From the NCBI GenBank assembly GCA_001874255.1, contig MPDC01000002.1, forward strand, positions 186,001 to 250,000: a stretch of 64,000 bases of DNA. Direction: 5' to 3'. A program made the translations under genes and the position numbers. The notes beneath the pieces are model-generated. The model saw only the letters and a program-made list of their open reading frames with translations, ran no database searches and was not told the DNA's origin. Below, in pieces: positions 7,842 to 18,606 of the stretch. The stretch comes from Alphaproteobacteria bacterium MedPE-SWcel. GTDB lineage: Bacteria > Pseudomonadota > Alphaproteobacteria > Rhodobacterales > Rhodobacteraceae. The stretch's first letter is position 1; every line of letters starts with the position of its first letter.

Positions 7842-8624
7842 TCAAAGCAGCCCCTCGCTGCGAAAAGACAATTCGTCGGACGCTCCGATGATGAGATGAT
7901 CGTGCAGTTCAATTCCGAGGGCGTCCAATGCGGACTCGACCTTGCGGGTCATGCTGATGTCAGATTGGGACGGGGTCGGGTCGCCGGACGGGTGATTGTG
8001 GACGAGAATGAGGGCACTGGCGTTGAGCTCCAGTGCCCGTTTGGCGACCTCACGTGGGTAGACGGGCACGTGATCCACTGTGCCGCGGGCCTGTTCTTCG
8101 TCCGCTATGAGGACGTTCTTGCGGTCAAGGAAGAGGACGCGGAACTGTTCGGTGTCCCGATGCGCCATGGCGGTGTGACAATAATCCAGGAGCACATCCC
8201 AGCTGCCAATGACCTGTCGTTGCATCACACGGGAGCGCGCCATGCGCTGGGCCGCGGCCTCAAAGATCTTCAGATCGCAGATCACCGCCTGACCGACGCC
8301 GGAGATACGCGCCAACCGTTCCGGGGGGGCCGAAATCACGCGGTTCAGATCCCCGAATTGCGCCAGCAGGCTGTGGGCGAGAGGTTTGACATCTTTGCGG
8401 GGAATGCTCCGAAACAGGATCAATTCCAGCAATTCATATTCGGGAAGAGCCGTTGCGCCACCCGTCATGAACCGTTCGCGGAGGCGGGCGCGGTGATCGG
8501 AAATGTAGGAGGGTACGCGACCTCGCGGTAGTGGGACGGCAGCGGCCTCATCGCTGTCGCCAAACAGCGGCATCATCGCTTCTTCGAACTGACCGGATTT
8601 TCCCATGTGATCATGGTGATGCAA
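7842..8624 (-). CDS. radC: RadC family protein (JAB/MPN-domain)
   Basis: This 260-residue RadC homologue has the helix-hairpin-helix-like N-terminal part (RLRERFMTGGATALPEYELLELILF, RISGVGQA) and the C-terminal JAMM metalloprotease-like motif with HNHPSGDPTPSQSD. RadC proteins were once linked to DNA repair, but their biochemical role is unsettled. The annotated ATG at 8624 gives MHHHDHMGK; the internal ATG seven codons later is an equally good start. It is transcribed towards the GH42 gene, with only 4 bases between the two stops. A strong terminator at 8681-8705 separates it from dnaJ, so it should have its own promoter in 8625-8680. Confidence 0.92.
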   Translation of the reverse strand: MHHHDHMGKSGQFEEAMMPLFGDSDEAAAVPLPRGRVPSYISDHRARLRERFMTGGATALPEYELLELILFRSIPRKDVKPLAHSLLAQFGDLNRVISAPPERLARISGVGQAVICDLKIFEAAAQRMARSRVMQRQVIGSWDVLLDYCHTAMAHRDTEQFRVLFLDRKNVLIADEEQARGTVDHVPVYPREVAKRALELNASALILVHNHPSGDPTPSQSDISMTRKVESALDALGIELHDHLIIGASDELSFRSEGLL

Positions 8625-8680
8625 TCTTGGTTAGCGAATGGTTAAAATCGTGGGGTCGGACCGTGAAGATACAGAAAAGA

Positions 8681-8705
8681 AAAACGCCCCGAAACGGGGC
8701 GTTTT
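8681..8705 (-). terminator. Rho-independent terminator of dnaKJ
   Basis: There is a perfect 11-bp stem, AAAACGCCCCG with CGGGGCGTTTT, around a 3-base loop. On the minus strand it is followed by a T-rich tail starting TTTTTCTTTT. It lies 40 bases after the dnaJ stop and upstream of radC. Confidence 0.9.
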
Positions 8706-8744
8706 ACAGGCTTTGCCTGGCCTTTGGGGCCAGGGCAGCGAGGC

Positions 8745-9899
8745 TCACCCCTTCATGCCGTCCCAAAAGCTCTTGACGGATGAAAAGAAGCTGCGGCTCT
8801 CGGGGTTGTTGTTTTCCTCTGACAGCTCGTCGAACTCTCTCAGGATTTCCTTTTGGCGCGGGGTCAGGCTGACCGGTGTTTCCACTGCCAGCTCGATGAA
8901 CATATCCCCGACACCGCCGCCGCGCAGGGCTGGCATGCCCTTGCTGCGCAGGCGCATTTGGCGCCCGGACTGGCTGCCTTCGGGGATTTGAACCCGGCCA
9001 CGTCCACCATCGATGGTCGGAACCTCGATGGCGCCGCCGAGCGCGGCCTTGGCCATGGAGACCGGCACCCGGCAGTGCAGATTGTTGCCTTCGCGTTCGA
9101 ACAGGTCGTGGCTCGCGACCTCGATGAAGATATAGAGATCGCCCGGAGGGCCGCCCCGCAGACCCGCCTCACCTTCACCAGCGAGGCGAATGCGCGTCCC
9201 GGTTTCCACCCCGGCGGGAATATTGACCGAGAGAGAGCGGTCTTTTTCAACCCTGCCATGGCCGTGGCAGGACTTGCAGGGGTTCTTGATCATCTGACCG
9301 AGACCTGAGCAGGTCGGGCAGGTGCGTTCGACGGTGAAGAACCCTTGTTGCGCCCGAACCTTGCCCATGCCGGAGCAGGTTGGGCAGGTCGTCGGCTCAG
9401 CCCCGCCCTCGGCGCCGGTGCCATCGCAGGACGAGCAGCCGACGGAAGTGGGAACATTGATCGTCTTGTGAAGGCCGGTGAAGGCCTCCTCCAGCGACAG
9501 GCGCAGGTTATAGCGCAGGTCGGCCCCGCGCGATGCGCGTTGATGGGCGCCACCGCGGCCGCCGCCTCCGCCCATGAAGTCACCGAAGAGATCATCAAAG
9601 ACGTCGGAGAAGGCCGAGGAGAAGTCACCGCCGGGATGGCCTCCCGGGCGCTGTCCACCGCCGCCCATACCGTTTTCAAAGGCCGCATGACCGTAACGGT
9701 CGTAGGCCGCCTTTTTCTCCGGATCCTTCAGGACGTCGTAGGCCTCGTTGGCTTCTTTGAACTGGGCCTCGGACTCCGGGTTGTCCTTGTTCCGGTCCGG
9801 GTGCAGCTCTTTGGCTTTCTTGCGAAAGCCCTTCTTGATCTCGTCGGCGCTGGCGCTTTTGACCACACCAAGCACTTCGTAGTAATCGCGTTTTGACAT
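8745..9899 (-). CDS. dnaJ: Chaperone protein DnaJ (Hsp40)
   Basis: This 384-residue type I DnaJ stimulates DnaK ATPase and delivers unfolded substrates. Domains in order are the J domain (about 1-70, with HPD in LHPDRNKDN), a Gly/Phe-rich linker (about 75-125), four zinc-binding CxxCxGxG repeats ([32 protein letters not shown]) and the C-terminal substrate-binding region. It follows dnaK on the same strand after 77 bases that contain a stable hairpin, and is followed by a strong terminator. Length is standard. Confidence 0.98.
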   Translation of the reverse strand: MSKRDYYEVLGVVKSASADEIKKGFRKKAKELHPDRNKDNPESEAQFKEANEAYDVLKDPEKKAAYDRYGHAAFENGMGGGGQRPGGHPGGDFSSAFSDVFDDLFGDFMGGGGGRGGAHQRASRGADLRYNLRLSLEEAFTGLHKTINVPTSVGCSSCDGTGAEGGAEPTTCPTCSGMGKVRAQQGFFTVERTCPTCSGLGQMIKNPCKSCHGHGRVEKDRSLSVNIPAGVETGTRIRLAGEGEAGLRGGPPGDLYIFIEVASHDLFEREGNNLHCRVPVSMAKAALGGAIEVPTIDGGRGRVQIPEGSQSGRQMRLRSKGMPALRGGGVGDMFIELAVETPVSLTPRQKEILREFDELSEENNNPESRSFFSSVKSFWDGMKG

Positions 9900-9928
9900 C
9901 GGAAAATCCCTTCTGCCTCAACGAAAGA

Positions 9929-9955
9929 GGGCCGGTCCGGGGAACGGACCGGCCC
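9929..9955 (-). promoter_or_regulatory. Intergenic hairpin between dnaK and dnaJ
   Basis: A perfect 10-bp GC-rich inverted repeat (GGGCCGGTCC with GGACCGGCCC, 7-base loop) lies in the dnaK-dnaJ gap. The minus-strand tail (TCTTTCG) is only weakly T-rich. It is more likely a partial terminator or mRNA-stabilising element that gives less DnaJ than DnaK than a full terminator. Confidence 0.65.
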
Positions 9956-9976
9956 ACCTTTGGCCAAGGTGCACCC

Positions 9977-11902
<1,926 letters not shown>

Positions 11903-12013
11903 TGTGTTCGATCCCTTTTACTTCACAAGGCGATTACCCGAAGCCAGAACCCGTTTTGGCATTCCGGCCCCGATTCAGTTGCGATAGGGTCTCCACCCAA
12001 CCGCTTCTCGGCG

Positions 12014-12043
12014 TATATAGGGAGCGAAAATGACCCCTGCAAC
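12014..12043 (-). promoter_or_regulatory. Candidate sigma-32 (heat-shock) promoter of dnaK
   Basis: On the minus strand GTTGC (-35-like, 12039-12043) and CCTATATA (-10-like, 12014-12021) are separated by about 17 bases. This resembles the alphaproteobacterial RpoH pattern CTTG-N17-CYTAT, but the first C of the -35 is G. The position about 110 bases before the dnaK ATG is sensible. It is by eye only. Confidence 0.4.
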
Positions 12044-12109
12044 CGCACGATTGCCCTGTTACAGGCAAATATGAGCGCTTTTGCGACAAACAGAGTTAAG
12101 ATTAGGCTA

Positions 12110-12712
12110 ATGGCACCACTGACGCTGCGCGGTTTCGAAATTCACAAGGGATTTCTGCCGCTCGAAGTGCAACGCACCCTCATTCACGCGCTCCGGCCGG
12201 TTCTGCGAGCGGCCCCGCTGTTTTCGCCGGAGGTGCCCGGCGGAGGGCAGATGTCAGTTCGGATGACATCTGCAGGCCGTTTTGGATGGTTCAGCGACGC
12301 CAGGGGCTATCGCTATGCGGACCGCCACCCGTCAGGACAGGCCTGGCCGCAAATCCCGCCCGAGGTGCTGCGCATATGGACGGCTCTGGTTGGGGGCGAC
12401 AAGGATCCGGACTGCTGCCTGTTCAATTACTACGGTGAAGGCGCGCGGATGGGGTTGCACCAGGACAAGGACGAAGCCGACTTTTCGTACCCGGTGGTGT
12501 CGGTGTCCCTCGGAGACGATGGCCTGCTGCGGATCGGCGGAACATCCCGCAAGGACAAAACGGAATCGATCTGGCTCAACTCCGGAGATGTTGTGGTCAT
12601 GGGAGGCCCGGCCCGGCTGGCCTATCACGGCGTTGACCGGATCCGGTTCGGATCCTCCAGGCTCTTGCCAAAGGGCGGGCGTGTGAACCTGACGCTCCGG
12701 GTGGTGACCTAG
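12110..12712 (+). CDS. alkB: AlkB-family 2-oxoglutarate/Fe(II) dioxygenase
   Basis: This 200-residue AlkB homologue oxidatively removes methyl lesions such as 1-methyladenine and 3-methylcytosine from DNA or RNA. Iron ligands are His and Asp in GLHQDKDE and the distal His in AYHGVDRIR; the 2-oxoglutarate arginine is in VNLTLR at the C-terminus. The Tyr-rich CLFNYYGEGA strand precedes the HxD motif as in AlkB. I prefer ATG 12110 (MAPLTLRGF); an in-frame ATG at 12071 would add 13 residues with a poorer ribosome site. It is divergent from dnaK, and its TAG stop overlaps the stop of the convergent permease gene by 4 bases. Confidence 0.93.
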   Translation: MAPLTLRGFEIHKGFLPLEVQRTLIHALRPVLRAAPLFSPEVPGGGQMSVRMTSAGRFGWFSDARGYRYADRHPSGQAWPQIPPEVLRIWTALVGGDKDPDCCLFNYYGEGARMGLHQDKDEADFSYPVVSVSLGDDGLLRIGGTSRKDKTESIWLNSGDVVVMGGPARLAYHGVDRIRFGSSRLLPKGGRVNLTLRVVT

Positions 12713-13530
12713 CGCCGTGCGCTCCAGCTCAGCGATACCGCGCGGCGGGTGTAGAATTCACCCATCAGCCCGAGCACCAGAAAGATCAACGCGAGCCAGG
12801 CCGTATATTCCCACCATGTGACCCTGGGGTTGTAGTTGATGAAAATATGGCCGCGCGCCTGATCAATGGTGTGAAACAGCGGGTTCCAGATGAACATTGG
12901 CAGCATGTAGCCCGGAAGGGAGTTGGCAAGCACCATCTTGCCGGAAAACAGCATATTGGACCGCTGATAGACCGTTGAAATGATACCGATTGCACCCGGC
13001 ATCCAGGGTTTCAGCACATAGAGCACCAGACCAATCGCGGCACCCGAGGCCCAGGACAGGAGTATCATGCCAAAGGCGGGAAACGGCTCTTCGATATGAA
13101 TGGGCGTGAAGGCCACGTGATAGGCAAACAATATGATCAACATCGACAGTATCTGAACATATAGCGCGCCGATCGCCGCCGACAGAATCGCAATGGTGGT
13201 GTTCATCGGCGCGTGTTGCATCATCGGGCTGGAGGCCCCTTCGGCACCGACCACCGCGCCGAGCGTCTTCGTGTGGGTCATGAAGAGAAACACACCGGAC
13301 ATCATGTAGAGCAGAAAATCGCCGCGAATGGCGCCGCCGCGCATCCCCAGAACAGAGAACATGAAATAGAAGAACATGACGAACATCACGGATTGCACGA
13401 TGTTCATTCCGAGCGCCACGAAGGCATTGTTGTGCTTGGACCGCACGCTCCGCACAACCGAGTGAAAGACAACTTCACCCAATGTTATGGCGCGCGAGAG
13501 CGCAGATCTATCGGTTCGGTATTGAAACAT
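12709..13530 (-). CDS. ABC-2 type polysaccharide export permease (KpsM-like)
   Basis: This 273-residue inner-membrane permease has about six hydrophobic segments, including NIVQSVMFVMFFYFMFSVLG, a central AIGALYVQILSMLIILFAY and a C-terminal TAWLALIFLVLGLMGEF. Its layout and the amphipathic N-terminus fit the ABC-2 subfamily that exports capsule or O-antigen polysaccharides. ATG 13530 is preceded by GAGG at good spacing; an in-frame ATG at 13596 would add 22 unlikely residues. No ATP-binding partner (KpsT type) is encoded in the window. It is divergent from cysQ-kdsB and the following polysaccharide genes, which supports an export role, but this is inference. Confidence 0.85.
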   Translation of the reverse strand: MFQYRTDRSALSRAITLGEVVFHSVVRSVRSKHNNAFVALGMNIVQSVMFVMFFYFMFSVLGMRGGAIRGDFLLYMMSGVFLFMTHTKTLGAVVGAEGASSPMMQHAPMNTTIAILSAAIGALYVQILSMLIILFAYHVAFTPIHIEEPFPAFGMILLSWASGAAIGLVLYVLKPWMPGAIGIISTVYQRSNMLFSGKMVLANSLPGYMLPMFIWNPLFHTIDQARGHIFINYNPRVTWWEYTAWLALIFLVLGLMGEFYTRRAVSLSWSARR

Positions 13531-13648
13531 GACCTCTATTTCAGCAGTGCTATGCCAAACATCGCATGGAATTCTTGCCGATCCATTGCCAAGCAATCAT
13601 AAGAAGCGCAAATCTTTGTGGCAACATGTGGTCCCTGGGGAGTTTAAA

Positions 13649-14446
13649 ATGAATTATGATGAGCTGATTGCCGTGATCCGGCGTCTTGCCCTGGAGGCCG
13701 GGGACAAGATTATGGAAATCTATAATTCCGATGATTTTGACGTGAAGGTGAAGTCGGACGACAGTCCGGTTACCGCAGCGGACGAAGCCGCGGACGCCTT
13801 GATCTCGGCGGGCCTTCGTGCGGCTTTTCCGGATGTATTGCTTGTCACCGAAGAGCAATCGGCCTCGCATGCGGTCAAGGGAGACACGTTCCTGATCGTC
13901 GATCCGCTCGACGGTACCAAGGAGTTCATAAATCGCCGCGGCGATTTTACGGTCAATATCGCGCTGGTTGAAAACGGCGTGCCGACACGTGGCGTTGTCT
14001 ATGCGCCGGCCCGCGATCGCATGTTCTACACGTTGGCAGATGGGACATCGGTTGAAGAAGCGGCTCCGTTTTCGGCCGCAGAGGCCGGAAAGGTCACGCC
14101 GATTCGTGTCGCGGAGAGTGACAACGCAGCGCTGATGGTGGTGGCGTCCAAGTCCCACAGGGATCAGGCCACAGATGATTATATCAACAAATACAACATC
14201 AAAGACATGAAGAGCGCCGGCTCTTCGTTGAAATTCTGCCTTGTCGCGACAGGCGAGGCCGATCTGTACCCGCGGGTTGGACGCACGATGGAATGGGATA
14301 CGGCCGCTGGTCATGCGGTTCTCGGGGGGGCCGGAGGGCGTGTGGTGCGTTTTGACGATCACGCACCGCTGGTTTACGGAAAAGACGGCTTTGCCAATCC
14401 ATTTTTCATTGCCTGTGCTCCGGCTGTAGATCTGAAGAAAGCCTGA
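13649..14446 (+). CDS. cysQ: 3'(2'),5'-bisphosphate nucleotidase CysQ
   Basis: The 265-residue protein is an inositol-monophosphatase-fold enzyme that hydrolyses adenosine 3',5'-bisphosphate (PAP), the by-product of PAPS-dependent sulfotransferases and of PAPS reduction. Metal-binding motifs are VTEEQ, DPLDGTKEF and WDTAAGHAV. ATG 13649 has GGGGAG 6 bases upstream; an in-frame ATG at 13529 would add 40 unconserved residues. Its stop overlaps kdsB (TGATG). Being in the same run as galU, galE and a sulfotransferase suggests that it protects the cell from PAP during polysaccharide sulfation; a general role in cysteine synthesis is equally known for the family. Confidence 0.95.
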   Translation: MNYDELIAVIRRLALEAGDKIMEIYNSDDFDVKVKSDDSPVTAADEAADALISAGLRAAFPDVLLVTEEQSASHAVKGDTFLIVDPLDGTKEFINRRGDFTVNIALVENGVPTRGVVYAPARDRMFYTLADGTSVEEAAPFSAAEAGKVTPIRVAESDNAALMVVASKSHRDQATDDYINKYNIKDMKSAGSSLKFCLVATGEADLYPRVGRTMEWDTAAGHAVLGGAGGRVVRFDDHAPLVYGKDGFANPFFIACAPAVDLKKA

Positions 14447-15246
14447 TGTCTGTCCTGATCGTGATTCCGGCGCGCTATGCGTCGTCGCGTTATCCCGGCA
14501 AGCCGCTTGCGGAATTGACGGGTGCGACAGGCCAGAAACGGACCTTGATCGAACGGTCCTGGCGTGCCGCGCGGGACGTCAAGGGGGTGGACCGCGTGGT
14601 TGTCGCCACCGACGACGACAGGATCAAAACCGTTGCCGAGGGGTTCGGTGCCGAGGTCGTGATGACCGCCGAGTCCTGTGGAAATGGCACTGAACGCTGC
14701 GCCGAGGCCCATGCGGCTTTGGGGGAGGGCTACGACGTCGTGGTGAACCTGCAGGGGGATGCTCCGTTGACGCCGCACTGGTTCATCGAGGATCTCATCG
14801 CCGGCCTGGAGGGCGCGCCGGACATGGGGCTGGCAACTCCGGTGCTGCAATGCGACGGTGCCACGCTGAACAGTCTGCAGCGGGACCGCAAGGAAGGGCG
14901 CGTCGGAGGAACGACCGCAGTCTTCGCCAGCGATCAGCGCGCGCTCTACTTCTCCAAGGAGGTGATCCCCTTCACCGCTGCCACCTATACGGAGGCCGAG
15001 GACACCCCTGTGTTCCATCATGTTGGTGTATACGCCTACCGGCCCGATGCCCTGCGCGCATATCCCTCCTGGCCCGTTGGCCCGCTCGAGACATTGGAGG
15101 GGCTGGAGCAATTGCGTTTCCTGGAGAATGGCAGAACCATCCTATGTGTTACGGTGAAGGCCCGGGGACGGGAGTTCTGGGAGCTGAACAATCCACAGGA
15201 TGTGCCGAAAATTGAGACCATGATGAAAAAAATGGGCATTGAGTAG
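14446..15246 (+). CDS. kdsB: 3-deoxy-manno-octulosonate (Kdo) cytidylyltransferase
   Basis: The 266-residue CMP-sugar synthetase of the KdsB/KpsU family activates Kdo with CTP to CMP-Kdo for LPS inner core, or for the Kdo linker of ABC-exported capsules. The nucleotide-binding signature is VIPARYASSRYPGKPL, then VVVATDDDRI, ESCGNGTERCAEA and VNLQGDAPL; the C-terminal part has a LETLEGLEQLRFLENG motif. An insertion (about ELTGATGQKRT) follows the first motif. It is translationally coupled to cysQ. Whether it is the housekeeping enzyme or a capsule paralogue (KpsU) cannot be decided from this window. Confidence 0.92.
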   Translation: MSVLIVIPARYASSRYPGKPLAELTGATGQKRTLIERSWRAARDVKGVDRVVVATDDDRIKTVAEGFGAEVVMTAESCGNGTERCAEAHAALGEGYDVVVNLQGDAPLTPHWFIEDLIAGLEGAPDMGLATPVLQCDGATLNSLQRDRKEGRVGGTTAVFASDQRALYFSKEVIPFTAATYTEAEDTPVFHHVGVYAYRPDALRAYPSWPVGPLETLEGLEQLRFLENGRTILCVTVKARGREFWELNNPQDVPKIETMMKKMGIE

Positions 15247-15429
15247 GAGGTTTCTCCCTAGATTTCTTAAAATCTTCCGTGCAGACCTTGGTTCGTGTTA
15301 AGGTTTGGTCGACACAGGGTGCCTGCCCTGCTGAGTGGCGCAAGTGTGGTGAGAAATTGAAAGACGCTCCTTCGCACAAGTGTCGCCGGGTGTTGCGCTT
15401 AAGTCAGATATTCAGAATTGAGAGTCGAG

Positions 15430-16323
15430 ATGCGTAAAAAAGTCACGAAAGCAATTTTCCCTGTTGCGGGCCTCGGAACCAGGTTCCTGCCCGCAACCAA
15501 GTCCGTTCCCAAGGAAATTATGACCTTGGTGGACCGCCCCCTGGTGCAATATGCCATTGATGAGGCACGCGCCGCCGGTATCAAGGAGTTCATCTTTGTC
15601 ACGTCGCGCGGCAAAGGCGCGCTTGAGGATTACTTTGACCATTCGCCAATCCTCGAGCAGGAGTTGCGCAAGAAGGGCAAAGATGAACTTCTGGAAGTCC
15701 TCAAGAATACCAATATGGACTCTGGTGCGATCGCCTATATCCGTCAGCACAAGGCGCTGGGCCTCGGTCACGCCGTCTGGTGCGCGCGGCGTTTGATCGC
15801 CAATGAACCCTTTGCGGTGATCCTTCCCGACGATGTGATCGCAGCGGAAAAACCCTGCCTGCAGCAGATGGTCGAAGCCTATGAGGAAACCGGCGGCAAC
15901 ATGGTCGCGGCCATGGAAGTCGCACCGGAAAAAACCTCTGCCTACGGTGTTCTGGATGTCAAGGACGACATGGGATCTGTTGTGTCGGTCAATGGCATGG
16001 TGGAAAAGCCCAAGCAGGAAGACGCGCCGTCGAATCTGGCGGTCATCGGGCGCTACATCCTGTCGCCGTCGGTTCTGCGCAACTTGAACCAGCGCAAGCA
16101 GGGCACCGGTGGCGAGATCCAGCTGACAGATGCAATTGCCGAAGACATTGCCGGTGATGTGCCGGTGTACGGATATCGCTTCAAGGGCAAGAGGTTCGAC
16201 TGCGGCTCCAAAGCCGGTTTCCTGCAGGCCACTGTTGCCTTCGCTCTGGCGCGTGACGAGCTGCGCGATGATCTGATGGAATATATCACCGAGGTTGCGC
16301 AAGTCAGCCGCGCGGCAGAGTAA
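15430..16323 (+). CDS. galU: UTP-glucose-1-phosphate uridylyltransferase
   Basis: The 297-residue GalU makes UDP-glucose from UTP and glucose-1-phosphate. The sequence opens with the nucleotidyltransferase signature FPVAGLGTRFLPATKSVPKE, followed by VDRPLVQYAIDEA, LGLGHAV, ILPDDVI and the C-terminal KGKRFDCGSKAGFL. I start at ATG 15430; a TTG four codons upstream opens the same frame. A 183-base gap follows kdsB, so it probably has its own promoter, and a strong terminator follows. It supplies UDP-glucose to galE just downstream. Confidence 0.97.
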   Translation: MRKKVTKAIFPVAGLGTRFLPATKSVPKEIMTLVDRPLVQYAIDEARAAGIKEFIFVTSRGKGALEDYFDHSPILEQELRKKGKDELLEVLKNTNMDSGAIAYIRQHKALGLGHAVWCARRLIANEPFAVILPDDVIAAEKPCLQQMVEAYEETGGNMVAAMEVAPEKTSAYGVLDVKDDMGSVVSVNGMVEKPKQEDAPSNLAVIGRYILSPSVLRNLNQRKQGTGGEIQLTDAIAEDIAGDVPVYGYRFKGKRFDCGSKAGFLQATVAFALARDELRDDLMEYITEVAQVSRAAE

Positions 16324-16347
16324 ACTTCGCCCTGTCATCAAGATTTG

Positions 16348-16380
16348 AGCTTGCCCCCCTACGAGGGGGCAGCTTTTTTT
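16348..16380 (+). terminator. Rho-independent terminator after galU
   Basis: The GC stem TGCCCCC with GGGGGCA (extended by AGC/GCT with one bulge) is followed by seven T. It lies 25 bases after the galU stop and ends just before the galE leader. Confidence 0.88.
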
Positions 16381-16432
16381 GAGCAGAGCGAATTTCACAT
16401 ATTCAGATTTCGCAAGAGAGAGGCGACGGGTT

Positions 16433-17416
16433 GTGACCAATATACTTGTGACGGGGGGGGCGGGCTACATCGGGTCCCATGCCTGCAAGGCGCTGAAGCA
16501 GGCAGGGTATACACCCGTAACCTTTGACAACCTCGTCACAGGCTGGAAGGACGCCGTCAAATTCGGCCCGTTCGAGCAGGGCGACCTGACAGACAGAGCC
16601 CGCCTGGATGAGGTCTTCGAGACATACAAACCTGCCGCAGTCATGCATTTTGCCGCCCTGAGCCAGGTGGGCGAGGCGATGAGCGAACCGGGCCGGTATT
16701 GGGCGAACAACGTGGGCGGGTCCCTGTGCCTGATCGAGGCTGCGGTCGCCGCTGGATGTCTGGATTTCGTATTCTCTTCCACCTGTGCCACCTATGGTGA
16801 ACACGACAATGTGGTCCTGGACGAAAATACACCCCAGGTGCCTCTGAACGCCTATGGCGCCTCCAAACGGGCCGTCGAAGACATCCTGAAGGATTTCGGC
16901 GCCGCATATGGATTGCGCTCGGTCATCTACCGCTATTTCAACGTTGCCGGTGCTGATCCGGAGGGCGAGATTGGCGAGTTCCATCAGCCGGAAACGCATC
17001 TCATCCCCCTGATGATCCAAGCGATCCGCGGTGAGCGGGCCGGCCTCACGGTTTTTGGAACGGACTATGACACGCCGGACGGCACCTGCATTCGCGACTA
17101 TGTCCATGTCTGCGACCTGGTGGATGCGCATGTTCTGGGGCTGAAATGGCTGGAAGAGGGCAAGCCGAGCCGGGTGTTCAACCTTGGTACCGGCTCCGGG
17201 TTTTCCGTCATGGAAGTGATCGATCACTCGCGGTCTGTCACCAACAGGGATGTGCCCTACAGCATCGGTGACCGGCGGGCAGGCGATTGCACCAAACTGG
17301 TCTCCGGCTCGACCCGCGCAGGAGAAGAGCTGGGCTGGGAGCCGAAACGCTCGACGCTTGACCAGATGATTGCCGATGCCTGGACATGGCATCAGAACGG
17401 CCATTACGAGACCTGA
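16433..17416 (+). CDS. galE: UDP-glucose 4-epimerase
   Basis: The 327-residue extended SDR interconverts UDP-glucose and UDP-galactose. The NAD site is TGGAGYIGSHACKAL, catalytic Ser/Thr are in SSTCATYGE, and Tyr-x-x-x-Lys is YGASKR; VFNLGTGSGFSV lies near the end. I choose GTG 16433 (MTNILVTGG); upstream in-frame ATG 16379 would overlap the galU terminator. A run of eight G (16453-16460) encodes the glycine motif. Positioned after galU and before glycosyltransferases, it provides UDP-galactose for surface polysaccharide. It may also serve growth on galactose, although the oxidative galactose route in this window does not need it. Confidence 0.95.
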   Translation: MTNILVTGGAGYIGSHACKALKQAGYTPVTFDNLVTGWKDAVKFGPFEQGDLTDRARLDEVFETYKPAAVMHFAALSQVGEAMSEPGRYWANNVGGSLCLIEAAVAAGCLDFVFSSTCATYGEHDNVVLDENTPQVPLNAYGASKRAVEDILKDFGAAYGLRSVIYRYFNVAGADPEGEIGEFHQPETHLIPLMIQAIRGERAGLTVFGTDYDTPDGTCIRDYVHVCDLVDAHVLGLKWLEEGKPSRVFNLGTGSGFSVMEVIDHSRSVTNRDVPYSIGDRRAGDCTKLVSGSTRAGEELGWEPKRSTLDQMIADAWTWHQNGHYET

Positions 17417-17417
17417 T

Positions 17418-18458
17418 GTGACGGCACTGCCGCTTCCGCACATATCTGCTGCCGCAGCATACAGGCTGCGGCTGAAGCGGCGGCGGTGCCTTTGGCGGGC
17501 CTTTCGCGCCCGAAGGCGGCTTCAGCCGATTGTGGACAATACCTCGGCGATCCAGCCTTCGGACATCCTTGTGGTCGTGGTGCTGCGCAACGAGATCGGG
17601 CGCCTGCCGTATTTTCTGGAATATTACCGCAAGCTGGGCGCCGGGCATTTTCTGATCGTCGACAACGGCAGCGACGATGGCAGCGCGGCGCTGTTGCGGC
17701 AGGAGGCGCAGCGTGGCGATCTCTCGGTCTGGCACACCTGCGACAGCTATCGCGGCAGCAGGTTCGGGCTCGATTGGTCCGGGTGGTTGTTGATGCGCTA
17801 TGGCCACCGTCACTGGTGCCTGACCCTGGATGCGGACGAACTTCTGGCCTATCCGGGCATGGGGCGGCATGATCTGCACGCGCTGACCCGCCGCCTTGAT
17901 CAATCCGGGCAACGGGGATTCGGCGCGATGATGCTGGATCTCTTTCCCAAGGGGCCGCTGGCGCTGCAGGAGTATGACAGCCGCACCCCTCCGACTGACC
18001 TGCTGTCCTGGTTCGACCCCGGCCCATATCGCGCGCTGCGTCAATCGCCTCAGGGCAATCTCTGGCTGCAGGGTGGGGCACGAGACCGCGTATTCTTTGC
18101 AACCACGCCCGAGCGTGCGCCCACTTTGAACAAGATCCCCTTGATCCGCTGGCACTGGCGCTATGCCTATACCAACGCGACCCATGCGCTGTTGCCGCGC
18201 CAATTGAATGGGCTCTATGACGGGCCAAACGGCACGCGGCCGTCCGGCGTCCTGCTGCACACGAAATTCTTGCCGGAAACGATTGCACAGGCGACCGCGC
18301 AGCAACAGCGCGCCGAGCATTTTCACCGGCCAGACCTGTTTGACGACTACTATGCGCTGCTCGCCAGCGGACCGGATTTGTGGCATCCGGCCGCAGTGCA
18401 ATACACCGGCCCGGACCAACTGGCGGACCTCGGGCTCTGTTGCCCGGTTGACTGGTAG
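17418..18458 (+). CDS. Glycosyltransferase, GT2-like (paralogue 1)
   Basis: This protein of about 346 residues has a GT-A fold start (VVLRNEIGRLPYFLEYYRKLG, HFLIVDNGSDDG), a metal-binding Asp-x-Asp in LDADELL, and a conserved LNKIPLIRW segment. The basic N-terminus (RLRLKRRRCLWRAFRARRR) may bind the membrane surface. GTG 17418, two bases after the galE stop, is the likely start; an in-frame ATG at 17370 lies inside galE. It is homologous over its full length to the next gene, so the pair arose by tandem duplication. Donor and acceptor sugars are unknown; the galU-galE context points to UDP-hexoses. Confidence 0.82.
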   Translation: MTALPLPHISAAAAYRLRLKRRRCLWRAFRARRRLQPIVDNTSAIQPSDILVVVVLRNEIGRLPYFLEYYRKLGAGHFLIVDNGSDDGSAALLRQEAQRGDLSVWHTCDSYRGSRFGLDWSGWLLMRYGHRHWCLTLDADELLAYPGMGRHDLHALTRRLDQSGQRGFGAMMLDLFPKGPLALQEYDSRTPPTDLLSWFDPGPYRALRQSPQGNLWLQGGARDRVFFATTPERAPTLNKIPLIRWHWRYAYTNATHALLPRQLNGLYDGPNGTRPSGVLLHTKFLPETIAQATAQQQRAEHFHRPDLFDDYYALLASGPDLWHPAAVQYTGPDQLADLGLCCPVDW

Positions 18459-18606
18459 GTCACCGAAAGGCGACACAGCCTAACCGGTTCTAAACGCATT
18501 GTTTCCATAGTGTGGACGTGACATATTGTTTGCACTTGCGTGGGCCGGGAACAGACAGTCACGCCAGGGGCACCGGGGACGGCCCCAGATACTGGGGAAA
18601 GACATT

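Noticed and set aside
13529-13648. N-terminal extension of cysQ from ATG 13529
   Set aside because: The extra 40 residues overlap the divergent permease start region, and a much better ribosome site precedes ATG 13649.
18499-18527. Promoter TTGTTT-N17-CATATT before the second GT2-like gene
   Set aside because: Both boxes are poor and the gap is only 148 bases in a same-strand run; too weak to list as a feature.
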